A stretch of 64,000 bases of DNA from assembly GCA_002319965.1 (NCBI GenBank), contig DCJQ01000017.1, forward strand, positions 1 through 64,000, given 5' to 3'. This document shows positions 50,901 to 57,801 of this stretch, piece after piece. Position numbers and translations under genes: made by a program. Under the pieces are notes generated by a model. The model searched no databases, had not been told where the DNA came from, and worked only from the letters and a program-made list of their open reading frames with translations. This DNA is from Megasphaera sp. UBA1696. Its GTDB lineage: Bacteria; Bacillota; Negativicutes; Veillonellales; Megasphaeraceae. Position 1 is the stretch's first letter; each line of letters opens with the position of its first letter.

Positions 50901-51022
50901 AGAGCGGCGGCCGCCTGGTCGGTATCATTTCCCATGTGCCGGAATTAAAAGAGCGCATCGACGCCCGCCTGGCCATTCATAAAACCGATCGAGGCAGTAC
51001 GTCGTCCTTCGAATTTTCCTAA
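47978..51022 (+). CDS. sbcC: Exonuclease SbcCD subunit C
   Basis: Rad50-type SMC ATPase. 1014 residues: Walker A YGPTGSGKTTILDAICYALYG, QVVLLPQGDF, two long coiled coils, the zinc hook CPVCGATNHP near residue 508, ABC signature TLSGGETFLSSLSLALGLADVVQ and Walker B IFIDEGFGTLD. Forms a complex with SbcD. A few alternative frames cross it, none with coding character. Confidence 0.96.
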   Translation: MIPIYLEMKAFGPYAGTEIVDFRRLKDHKLFLIYGPTGSGKTTILDAICYALYGSTSGDIRTGSYMRSEYATPDEPTSVSFRFAIGRKYYRVYRSPEQQIAKKRGDGLKKASAKAELYETDADGGDEKLIAPKNVTAAVEELLGFKADQFRQVVLLPQGDFRKLLLANSGERQQIMQTLFHTQSYAKLQALAKERHDELESRHEQVARDREQCLLNLGIDDEEKLPQREQEFRNQEASVSEKWHKAEGERSARQKEFQAAQALEAHWKLWEQKGKEVAELEGKAELFENKRQRIDVLRKAEVLAEPCRHLNELKEEGKAAAAASKQAHEKAKQAAEDLKAAKAQLETLEKQEGAYKAAGEELVKLTNLKGKADSYYDQCQQVRQLRAAATAAEQAWTKAKGETEKGKADLEKARAALSALSEKAVLAEQVKQQCQSLRERVEREKEAATLSLQKEDRQKQWQHLQSALEKAAQKARNDRVDYDCVRAKFLQGQAAVLASELTDGTPCPVCGATNHPMPAIPPDDLPTRDDVERRQKAAETSEQGRQKLEVDTKAAETAYKALEGQYDHLRQQYPQDVSLKELEAELKAAQKTRADLEKALSQGDDLRRAVSDGETKFSQWEGAEETARKALEDAKTKAVKAGETQAHLEAELPEAYRDPKALGRRLAELAQHLKDYEENLQRSRDHLVRCERQGAQRQEEAKNLSDQLDTLRTRFGKDQETLRKRVLAAGFAEIADCQKLQPQVKDIPVLEGEVRQYETKLQQVRGQLEQEKAAIDGKSRPDVPALEKILTEAEKTSRDLAEEKGRLSATFSQWQQEKKKLLALGKDEADLVEAYKTVGAVYDLIAGKQTGINFERYVLGALLDDVLAAANERLQAMSRQRYTLQRSQSWDDKRVKQIGLDIEVYDNYTGYARPANTLSGGETFLSSLSLALGLADVVQAYSGGIHLDAIFIDEGFGTLDSETLDYALKTLASLKSGGRLVGIISHVPELKERIDARLAIHKTDRGSTSSFEFS

Positions 51023-51035
51023 GACCGTCTCTATA

Positions 51036-51064
51036 TTGTTGAATCGACAGAAAAAGTATATAAT
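51036..51064 (+). promoter_or_regulatory. Promoter of the YbaK-like gene
   Basis: TTGTTG (51036-51041), a 17-base spacer and TATAAT (51059-51064), just after sbcC. Confidence 0.65.
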
Positions 51065-51092
51065 AAGTCATAATCGAGAGAGGAGGGACGGA

Positions 51093-51575
51093 ATGTCCAT
51101 TCAAAAAGTACGCGACTATTTTTCTCAGTGGGGAATGGAAGACAAGGTTATGGAATTGACCGAGTCCAGTGCCACCGTCGAAGAAGCGGCGGCAGCCCTT
51201 CATACGGAAGGCAGGCGCATTGCTAAGACCATGTCTTTTCTGGTCGGCGATCAGCCGATCCTCATCGTCTTTGCCGGCGATGCCCGCGTCGATAACCGTA
51301 AGTATAAAGAACGGTTCCATAAAAAAGCGTCCATGATCAAAGCGGATGACGTCGAAGGTCTCATTGGCCATCCCGTCGGCGGCGTTTGTCCCTTTGCCAT
51401 CCATCCCGGCGTCGACGTGTATCTCGATGAATCACTCAAGCGTTTTCACACTGTCTTTCCGGCCTGCGGCACGGCCAACAGTGCCATCGAATTGACCCTG
51501 GACGAGCTGATGACGTATTCTAAGGCCATCGAATGGGTCGATGTGTCCAAGGGCTGGCAGGAAGAAAGCATTTAA
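51093..51575 (+). CDS. YbaK/EbsC aminoacyl-tRNA deacylase
   Basis: 160 residues. YbaK/Cys-tRNA(Pro) deacylase domain: TVEEAAAALHTEGRRIAKTMSFLV, VDNRKYKERF, GHPVGGVCPFAIHPGVDVYLDESL. These proteins edit mischarged tRNA in trans. ATG 51093 follows AGGAGGGACGG; the extension to 51036 would start in the promoter. Confidence 0.9.
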   Translation: MSIQKVRDYFSQWGMEDKVMELTESSATVEEAAAALHTEGRRIAKTMSFLVGDQPILIVFAGDARVDNRKYKERFHKKASMIKADDVEGLIGHPVGGVCPFAIHPGVDVYLDESLKRFHTVFPACGTANSAIELTLDELMTYSKAIEWVDVSKGWQEESI

Positions 51576-51591
51576 CAAAGGGGGTTACACC

Positions 51592-51957
51592 ATGCAGTTT
51601 ACGTTTAAACATACGAATTTTAATGTATTAGATCTCCAGCGCAGCATGGACTTTTATAAAGAAGCACTGGGCCTTACGGAAGTCCGCCGCATTGAAAATC
51701 CCGATTTCACCATCGTCTACCTCGGCGACGGCGTTACGGGCTTCCAGTTGGAATTGACCTGGCTCAAAGACCGCAAACAGCCGTACAACCTCGGCGACAA
51801 CGAATTCCATACGGCCTTTGCTGTCAAGGATATGGACGCTGCCTTGGCCAAACATAAAGAAATGGGCTGCGTCGTCTACCAGAATCCGGCCATGGGCATC
51901 TACTTCATCGTCGATCCCGACGGCTACTGGTTGGAAATCATTCCGGAGCGTTCCTAA
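51592..51957 (+). CDS. VOC-family glyoxalase I-like protein
   Basis: 121 residues; overall very like GloA in length and layout: KHTNFNVLDLQRSMDFYKEALGL, IENPDFTIVYLGDG, GFQLELTW, FHTAFAVKDM, and IVDPDGYWLEIIPE. The metal ligands expected in glyoxalase I (His, Glu, His, Glu) can be placed in KHTNF, QLELT, EFHTAF and WLEIIPE. Detoxification of methylglyoxal is plausible. Start ATG 51592 follows AAAGGGGGTT. Confidence 0.8.
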   Translation: MQFTFKHTNFNVLDLQRSMDFYKEALGLTEVRRIENPDFTIVYLGDGVTGFQLELTWLKDRKQPYNLGDNEFHTAFAVKDMDAALAKHKEMGCVVYQNPAMGIYFIVDPDGYWLEIIPERS

Positions 51958-52667
51958 TGAAGAAAGAATATACTCAGCGGACGGCACGCCTCATCGGCCA
52001 GGAAAAAGTCGATGAACTCAATACCAAGAAAGTCCTCGTCTTTGGCGTCGGCGGCGTCGGTTCGGCTGTCGTCGAAGCCTTAGGCCGGGCCGGAGTGGGC
52101 CATCTCATCTTAGTCGATGCCGACGTCTTCGATCCGTCGAACCTCAACCGCCAGTTAGGAGCGACCGTCGAAACCATCGGCCGGCCGAAAGTCGAAGTCA
52201 TGAAGGAACGGCTCTTGACCATCAATCCCGATATCGACGTCGAAACCCATGCCACCTTCTACTTACCTGAAAGCCATGAAGGATTTATCGCTAAATCCGG
52301 TGCCGACTACGTCGTCGATGCCATCGACACGACCAGTGCCAAGATCGCCATCATCGACGAAGCCTATCACAGCGGAATTCCCGTCGTCTCCTCTATGGGA
52401 GCTGGCAACAAGCTCCATCCGGAGTACTTTCAGCTCGACTACATCGAAAAGACGACCGTCGATCCCTTAGCTAAAATCATGCGCCGCGAATTGAAGAAGC
52501 GCCGCATCCGCCGCATTAAGGTTGCCTATTCGACGGAAGTACCCCATACGCCCATCTCGGACAGCGAAGAAGTCCGTCCCAGTCCGGGCAGCATTTCCTT
52601 CGTGCCGGCTACAGCCGGTATGATTTTAGCGGGAGCCGTCATCCGCGACCTTCTCGATTTGGCATAA
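51957..52667 (+). CDS. tcdA: tRNA threonylcarbamoyladenosine dehydratase
   Basis: 236 residues of the E1-like ThiF superfamily, TcdA/YgdL type: VFGVGGVGSAVVEALGRAGVGHLILVDADVFDPSNLNRQ, VVDAIDTTSAKIAIID, and the C-terminal EVRPSPGSISFVPATAGMILAGAVI. TcdA makes cyclic t6A at A37 of tRNA. Its start overlaps the glyoxalase-like stop (TAATG), so the two are cotranscribed. A terminator follows. Confidence 0.92.
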   Translation: MKKEYTQRTARLIGQEKVDELNTKKVLVFGVGGVGSAVVEALGRAGVGHLILVDADVFDPSNLNRQLGATVETIGRPKVEVMKERLLTINPDIDVETHATFYLPESHEGFIAKSGADYVVDAIDTTSAKIAIIDEAYHSGIPVVSSMGAGNKLHPEYFQLDYIEKTTVDPLAKIMRRELKKRRIRRIKVAYSTEVPHTPISDSEEVRPSPGSISFVPATAGMILAGAVIRDLLDLA

Positions 52668-52696
52668 AAGAAAATTTTACCCATCTTATACACAAG

Positions 52697-52726
52697 GGCT
52701 GCGACCTCAAAATCGCAGCCTTTTTT
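52697..52726 (+). terminator. Terminator after tcdA
   Basis: Stem GGCTGCGA/TCGCAGCC with an 8-base loop and six T. Confidence 0.9.
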
Positions 52727-52805
52727 ACGGTATTTTCACGGAATTTCGGCGATTTTGATAAGTATCGGAGCATACTTGTCCACAACATGATAGAGTATTG
52801 ATACG

Positions 52806-52834
52806 TTGACACGACCTACTATATATAGTATCAT
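52806..52834 (+). promoter_or_regulatory. Promoter of nrdD-nrdG
   Basis: TTGACA (52806-52811), a 17-base spacer and TATCAT (52829-52834). The first NrdR-box-like site fills the spacer. Confidence 0.75.
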
Positions 52835-52915
52835 AAATCTTGTAAATATCGGCCCCGAAATCGTATATATTGTGGGATACACGGGACTTGTAGACATTTT
52901 CATACAATATACTGT
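52818..52915 (+). promoter_or_regulatory. Three NrdR-box-like sites upstream of nrdD
   Basis: ACTATATATAGT (52818-52829), CGTATATATTGT (52862-52873) and ACAATATACTGT (52904-52915) all fit the ACACWATATATWGTGT-type NrdR box. The first is between -35 and -10. Their spacing is 44 and 42 bases, about four helical turns. NrdR represses ribonucleotide reductase genes when dATP is high, so this fits the downstream genes. Confidence 0.65.
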
Positions 52916-52927
52916 GGAGGTAGACAT

Positions 52928-55078
52928 ATGCTGGAAGTAATCAAGAGAAACGGACAAAAAGTGCCTTTTGACAGGGACAAAATTACCATCGCCATTGAAA
53001 AGGCCATGAACAGCAGCAGCGGCGTATACGAAGAAGGCCAGGCTGCCAAGATTGCAGGTGAAATCGAAGCATATGCTGCATCCATTCATAAGGACATGAC
53101 CATCTATGCCATTGAAGATCAGGTCTATTACCGCCTCTTGAAGTACAACAATCCGGCCACGGCCCGGGCTTATGAAAACTACAAAGCCATCCAGGCCTTT
53201 AAGCGCCAGACCAATACGACGGACAACGACGTTTTCGGCCTGTTGAACAACACCAACTTAGAAGTCTTGAACGAAAACTCCAATAAGAACGGCCACGTCG
53301 TTTCGACCCAGCGTGACCTCATTGCCGGTGAAGTTTCGAAAGACATTGCCCGCCGCAAATTGATTCCCGCCGACATCGTCCAGGCTCACGACAGCGGCGC
53401 CATCCATTTTCACGACATGGACTACATCATTCAGCCCATGTTCAACTGCTGTCTCATCAACCTCGAAGACATGCTGGCCAACGGTACGGTCATCAACGGC
53501 AAGAAAATCGATACGCCGAAATCCTTCCAGGTTGCCTGCACGGTTACGACGCAGATCATCGCCCAGGTCGCCAGCGGCCAGTACGGCGGCCAGTCCATCA
53601 ACGGCATCGACCGTATCCTGGCACCGTACGTCCGCAAATCCTTCAAAAAATACATGAGCGCCGTCGTTGAAGAACAGCGTGAAGTCTACGGCATCGAACC
53701 GGACATGGAAAAGGCCGAAGAAATCGCCTGGAAACGGACGAAGAAAGAAATCAAAGACGGCATCCAGACGATTCAGTATCAAATCAACACCCTCATGACG
53801 ACCAACGGCCAGGCTCCGTTCGTCACTTTGTTCATGTATTTCCGGCCCGATTATGAATACGCTAAGGAAGCGGCGCTTATCGACGAAGAACTCTTGCGTC
53901 AGCGCATTCAGGGCATTAAGAACGACGCCAATGTCTACGTCACACCGGCCTTCCCGAAACTGATCTACGTCCTCGATGAACACAACGTCAGCGAAGGAAG
54001 CCCTTACTTCTATCTGACCCAACTGGCAGCGGAATGCACGGCCAAACGGATGTATCCCGACTACATTTCGGCTAAGAAGATGCGCGAATCCTATGAAGGC
54101 AACGTCTTCAGTCCCATGGGCTGCCGTTCCTTCTTAAGCCCCTGGAAGGATGCTCAGGGCAACTATAAATTTGACGGCCGCTTCAACATGGGTGTCGTCT
54201 CTCTGAACCTGCCTCAGATCGGGATTCTCGCCGACGGCGACGAAGAAAAATTCTTCCAGATCCTCGACAAGCGCCTGGAACTGTGCAAAAAAGCCCTTCT
54301 CCTTCGCGTCGATCTGTTGAAAAAGGTAACCTCCGACGTTTCGCCGATCCACTGGCAGTACGGAGCCATTGCCCGCCTCCAGCCCGGGGAAACGATTGAA
54401 AAATTCATCTACGGCGGCTATGCGACCTTATCCTTAGGCTACATCGGCATGTACGAAGCGACGGTATTGACCAAACACTGCTCGCACACGACGCCGGAAG
54501 GCCGAAAGTTTGCCATGCGCATTATGGATGACCTCAACGCCCATATTCAGCAGTGGAAGAAGGAAACGAATATCGGCTTTGCCCTCTACGGCACGCCGGC
54601 TGAAAACCTGACCAACCGCTTCTGTAAGATCGATAAGGCCCGTTTCGGCTCCATCGCCAACGTTACCGACAAAGATTACTACACCAACAGCTATCACGTC
54701 GACGTCCGCGAACCGATCAACGTCTTCGATAAATTCTCCTTTGAAGCCGACTTTGAAGACAAATCGACGGGCGGCTGCATCAGCTACGCCGAAATCCCCA
54801 ATATGGCCCATAATATCCCGGCGGTTCTGACCATGATCCAGTATATTTACGACCATATTGCCTACGGCGAATTCAATACCAAGCTCGACTACTGCCACGA
54901 ATGCGGCTTTGACGGCGAAATCATCCTCAACGACGACAACCAGTGGGAATGCCCGCGCTGCCATAATCAGGACCGCAACAAACTGACGGTTATCCGCCGG
55001 ACTTGCGGATATTTGGGCGAAAATTTCTGGAATGAAGGGCGGACACAGGAAATCAATAACCGCGTCCTCCACATATAA
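52928..55078 (+). CDS. nrdD: Anaerobic ribonucleoside-triphosphate reductase
   Basis: Oxygen-sensitive class III enzyme reducing ribonucleoside triphosphates by a glycyl radical. 716 residues: N-terminal ATP-cone (MLEVIKRNGQKVPFDRDKITIAIEKAM) for allosteric control, a barrel with active-site cysteines, the zinc site CHECG/CPRCH near the end, and the glycyl-radical loop RTCGYLGENFWNEGRTQEIN. ATG 52928 follows GGAGG. Activated by NrdG encoded just downstream. Confidence 0.97.
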   Translation: MLEVIKRNGQKVPFDRDKITIAIEKAMNSSSGVYEEGQAAKIAGEIEAYAASIHKDMTIYAIEDQVYYRLLKYNNPATARAYENYKAIQAFKRQTNTTDNDVFGLLNNTNLEVLNENSNKNGHVVSTQRDLIAGEVSKDIARRKLIPADIVQAHDSGAIHFHDMDYIIQPMFNCCLINLEDMLANGTVINGKKIDTPKSFQVACTVTTQIIAQVASGQYGGQSINGIDRILAPYVRKSFKKYMSAVVEEQREVYGIEPDMEKAEEIAWKRTKKEIKDGIQTIQYQINTLMTTNGQAPFVTLFMYFRPDYEYAKEAALIDEELLRQRIQGIKNDANVYVTPAFPKLIYVLDEHNVSEGSPYFYLTQLAAECTAKRMYPDYISAKKMRESYEGNVFSPMGCRSFLSPWKDAQGNYKFDGRFNMGVVSLNLPQIGILADGDEEKFFQILDKRLELCKKALLLRVDLLKKVTSDVSPIHWQYGAIARLQPGETIEKFIYGGYATLSLGYIGMYEATVLTKHCSHTTPEGRKFAMRIMDDLNAHIQQWKKETNIGFALYGTPAENLTNRFCKIDKARFGSIANVTDKDYYTNSYHVDVREPINVFDKFSFEADFEDKSTGGCISYAEIPNMAHNIPAVLTMIQYIYDHIAYGEFNTKLDYCHECGFDGEIILNDDNQWECPRCHNQDRNKLTVIRRTCGYLGENFWNEGRTQEINNRVLHI

Positions 55079-55091
55079 GAGGTGACTTTCT

Positions 55092-55598
55092 TTGCATTAT
55101 GCACAGATGAGACAGTATGATATCGCTAACGGGCCCGGCATCCGCTCGACCCTCTTCGTGACGGGCTGCTCGCGAAACTGCTTCAATTGTTTCAACCCGG
55201 AATACCAAAACGCCCAGTTCGGCCAGGAGTGGACCGACAAAGAAACGAAACAGCTCCTGGCCTGGCTGCAGGCACCGACCAACAGCGGCTTGACTCTCCT
55301 CGGTGGGGAACCGATGGAAAATACAGAAGGTCTGACGCCTTTGATTAAGGAAATCAAATCGGTCTTGCCCGACAAATCGGTCTGGGTCTATTCCGGCTTC
55401 ACCTATGATGAAATCCTAAAGGATCCCCAGAAAAAGGAACTCCTCGATCAGTGTGACGTCCTCGTTGACGGCCCCTTCGTCGACGCTTTGAAAGATCCGG
55501 GGCTCTACTTCAGAGGCTCGTCGAATCAGCGCATCATCGACCTTCAGAAGACGCGTGAGTCCGGTGAGATTACCCTCGTTTGGCCTGACGGACGATAA
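55092..55598 (+). CDS. nrdG: NrdD-activating radical SAM protein
   Basis: 168 residues. Radical SAM CxxxCxxC motif CSRNCFNC following GIRSTLFVTG, then LLGGEPMENTEGL and VDGPFVDALKDPGLYFRGSSNQRIIDL. It generates the glycyl radical on NrdD. The start is TTG 55092, spaced from AGAGGTGA; no nearby ATG fits. It is 13 bases after nrdD. Confidence 0.95.
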   Translation: MHYAQMRQYDIANGPGIRSTLFVTGCSRNCFNCFNPEYQNAQFGQEWTDKETKQLLAWLQAPTNSGLTLLGGEPMENTEGLTPLIKEIKSVLPDKSVWVYSGFTYDEILKDPQKKELLDQCDVLVDGPFVDALKDPGLYFRGSSNQRIIDLQKTRESGEITLVWPDGR

Positions 55599-55651
55599 TC
55601 CGCCTTTTCCGGATTTTTACCATAAAGAGTAATGATTATTGGCTAATATGA

Positions 55652-55680
55652 TTTACACCATAAGCCTTTCTTGATATAAT
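55652..55680 (+). promoter_or_regulatory. Promoter of the 57-residue Cys-Cys protein
   Basis: TTTACA (55652-55657), a 17-base spacer and TATAAT (55675-55680) with TG-A before it (extended -10). One of the strongest promoter matches in the window. Confidence 0.85.
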
Positions 55681-55691
55681 AAGTATAAATA

Positions 55692-55733
55692 GACGTTCTT
55701 ATTTCCTTGCATTAGTAACGTCATACAGACGTT
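55692..55733 (+). promoter_or_regulatory. Leader with three mutually complementary segments
   Basis: GACGTT (55692-55697), AACGTC (55717-55722) and GACGTT (55728-55733). The middle can pair with either outer copy. The second pairing ends one base before the GAGGGGGG ribosome binding site. This arrangement resembles a two-state RNA switch, or repeated operator half-sites in DNA. Confidence 0.5.
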
Positions 55734-55747
55734 GAGGGGGGCTTATT

Positions 55748-55921
55748 ATGGTAGTCGATTCCGTTAAAAAATTAAAAAATGTCGTCAGCGAAGTTATGAA
55801 AGGCTATACCAGCAATTCGACAGGCGGATGCTGCGGCGTGTCCCTTCCGCCGGAAGAACAGCGCGAGCTCAAACGGCTGAAAGAAGGCGCACAGGCAGAT
55901 AAGGCTGAAAAGAAAGATTGA
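55748..55921 (+). CDS. 57-residue protein with a GGCCG motif
   Basis: ATG 55748 behind GAGGGGGG opens a frame of 57 residues: MVVDSVKKLKNVVSEVMKG, a middle STGGCCGVSLP and a charged tail EEQRELKRLKEGAQADKAEKKD. The codon bias is that of neighbouring genes, and it has a strong promoter, a structured leader and its own terminator, so it is very likely real. I do not recognise the family. The adjacent Cys-Cys could bind metal or sulfur. The next gene is a ThiF-like E1 enzyme, which may be relevant but is not proof of partnership. Confidence 0.72.
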   Translation: MVVDSVKKLKNVVSEVMKGYTSNSTGGCCGVSLPPEEQRELKRLKEGAQADKAEKKD

Positions 55922-55961
55922 CACGTACGATAAAAACGAGTACACTACAAGCATAGAAGGC

Positions 55962-56012
55962 AAACGCACGACGGGGGCACCACTCAAGGTGTCAGGCGTC
56001 GTGCGTTTTTAT
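55962..56012 (+). terminator. Terminator/attenuator-like hairpin ahead of the ThiF gene
   Basis: Stem AAACGCACGACG/CGTCGTGCGTTT (55962-55973 with 55997-56008) with an inner CACC/GGTG hairpin and a T-rich tail. It ends 24 bases before the next start codon, close enough to act as an attenuator for it. Confidence 0.75.
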
Positions 56013-56035
56013 TTTGCTCACGAGAGGTGGATACG

Positions 56036-56833
56036 ATGCAATTATTATTGAATGGGGCCCGAGTCGACGGCCCTTGGTCTTCGTTAGAAGAATTGAAACA
56101 TGCCCATGGCAAGGGCCAGGAAATCACCATCGTCAACGGCTTTGCCACGACAGAAAATTTGCCCTTAAAAGACGGCGATGAAATCTATTTCATCCCCAAA
56201 GACCGTCTGCCGCCGAAAGAAGCCTTGGAGGCTATGATGTGTTCCCGCCATACGCCGAAGGTTCATGAAAAGGTCAGTGCCGGCCGCGTTGCCATCTGCG
56301 GTCTCGGCGGCCTCGGTTCCAATGCGGCCGTCTATTTGGCACGGACCGGCGTCGGTCACCTGCACCTCATCGACTTCGACACCGTCGATGCCAGCAACTT
56401 GAACCGCCAGTCTTACATGGTCCGCGACCTGGGCCAGCGTAAGACCGATTCCCTGGCCCGACAGATTGCCGATATCAATCCCTTTATCGACGTTCGCACG
56501 GACTTCGTGCGCATGACTGAAGACAATACGGCCGACCTCTTGCAGGATGACCAAATCGTCTGCGAAGCCTTCGACAACCCCGATGCCAAGACGATGTTGG
56601 TTCACACCGTGTTGGAACAGTGTCCCGACAAATATATCGTCTCCGCCTCGGGCATGGCCGGCTACGGCGACAGCAACGAGATTCAGACCAAGAAAATCAT
56701 GGATCGTTTCTACGTCTGCGGCGATCAGACGAGAAATGCCAAACCCGGTCGGGGACTCATGGCTCCTCGCGTAGCTATTTGTGCCGCTCACGAAGCCAAT
56801 TTGATCATCCAGTTATTGGTCGATGTGTTGTAA
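56036..56833 (+). CDS. thiF: ThiF-family E1-like enzyme with an N-terminal ThiS-like domain
   Basis: 265 residues. Residues 1-60 (MQLLLNGARV..., VNGFATTENLPLKDGDEIYFIPKD) resemble ThiS/MoaD beta-grasp proteins but carry no C-terminal Gly-Gly. Then an E1-like adenylyltransferase: AICGLGGLGSNAAVYLARTGVGHLHLIDFDTVDASNLNRQ and the later RNAKPGRGLMAPRV. The four-Cys zinc site of E. coli ThiF is absent, as in the short clostridial ThiF form. Adenylation of a sulfur carrier is the inferred role; no thiG/thiH is nearby. ATG 56036 follows GAGAGGTGG. The 3' end overlaps the LysR gene. Confidence 0.82.
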   Translation: MQLLLNGARVDGPWSSLEELKHAHGKGQEITIVNGFATTENLPLKDGDEIYFIPKDRLPPKEALEAMMCSRHTPKVHEKVSAGRVAICGLGGLGSNAAVYLARTGVGHLHLIDFDTVDASNLNRQSYMVRDLGQRKTDSLARQIADINPFIDVRTDFVRMTEDNTADLLQDDQIVCEAFDNPDAKTMLVHTVLEQCPDKYIVSASGMAGYGDSNEIQTKKIMDRFYVCGDQTRNAKPGRGLMAPRVAICAAHEANLIIQLLVDVL

Positions 56834-57689
56834 TGGCCAGGGCATATTGAGCGAATTTTCGCACGGCAGGGGAAGCGGCATTGCCGGGAAGAAAAGCGAT
56901 GCCGAGGGTAATCGCTGCCGGCGGATCGAGGGGTAAGAGGACTGCTGACGTGACTCTTTTTTTCGTAATGAGACGGTTCATGATACAGATGCCGAGCCCT
57001 TCTTCAACCATCGAAATTGCCGCGTTATTCTCCAGCGTCGTATAACCGATACGAGGCTGGAGATTATTTTTTTTTAGGAGATGCAAGACGTCGTCGTCCT
57101 TACCGAGGGCCGGCATGATGACCGTTTCTTCTTGGCAGCGGGAAAGGGGATAGGGGCCGTTGGAGGCCAGGTCATGATCGGGCGGGACGGCGGCTATCAT
57201 TTCATCGTCAGAGAGGGGAATCCAGTCGTAAGGCATGGGTTCCTGATAACTGAGAAAACCGATGTCGGCCGTGCCGTCATCGAGCCAGGCCGTGACCTCC
57301 TGACGGATGCCTTCTCGCAAATGAATCTTGATTTGGGGATAATCCCTTTGAAAGCGGCCGATGACCTGAGGCAGCCAGTGCGTGGCTATACTGGAATAGG
57401 CGGCGATGTTGAGGCTCCCTGTCAAAAGACCGCGGATTTCAGACGAAACCTCGTCAATCCGTTTCTCTTCGGCGAGAAGCTGACGTGCCAAGGGGAGGAT
57501 GCGTTCCCCGTTTGGCGACAAGGTGACGCCGTGGCGGCTGCGGAGCAGCAAGGGAAAACCGAGTTCTTTTTCGAGGGAGGCCACGAGCTGACTGACGCCG
57601 GACACGGTGTAGTCGAGCTGTTTGGCAGCCGCAGCAAAACTGCCTCCTTCGGCGGCGGTTAAAAAAGCTTTATAACGGGCAGTATCCAT
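56805..57689 (-). CDS. LysR-family transcriptional regulator
   Basis: 294 residues: N-terminal winged helix (FLTAAEGGSFAAAAKQLDYTVSGVSQLVASLEKELGFPLLLRSRHG in substance), effector domain thereafter. It diverges from the DMT transporter gene and overlaps the ThiF 3' end tail to tail by 29 bases. ATG 57689. The palindrome ACTTAAGT (57751-57758) in the intergenic region, overlapping a probable -35/-10 of the transporter, is a candidate operator. Confidence 0.88.
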   Translation of the reverse strand: MDTARYKAFLTAAEGGSFAAAAKQLDYTVSGVSQLVASLEKELGFPLLLRSRHGVTLSPNGERILPLARQLLAEEKRIDEVSSEIRGLLTGSLNIAAYSSIATHWLPQVIGRFQRDYPQIKIHLREGIRQEVTAWLDDGTADIGFLSYQEPMPYDWIPLSDDEMIAAVPPDHDLASNGPYPLSRCQEETVIMPALGKDDDVLHLLKKNNLQPRIGYTTLENNAAISMVEEGLGICIMNRLITKKRVTSAVLLPLDPPAAITLGIAFLPGNAASPAVRKFAQYALAITTHRPITG

Positions 57690-57747
57690 AGAATCTCCTT
57701 ACCTTATTCATTAAGTAATGCTATATGAAATATGAAAGAATTATAGA

Positions 57748-57776
57748 TTTACTTAAGTATAACAGCTGACTATAAT
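57748..57776 (+). promoter_or_regulatory. Promoter and candidate LysR site of the DMT transporter
   Basis: TTTACT (57748-57753), 17 bases, TATAAT (57771-57776); ACTTAAGT at 57751-57758 overlaps the -35. Confidence 0.5.
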
Positions 57777-57801
57777 AATGTACAGAAAAGGAGGTATCGT
57801 T

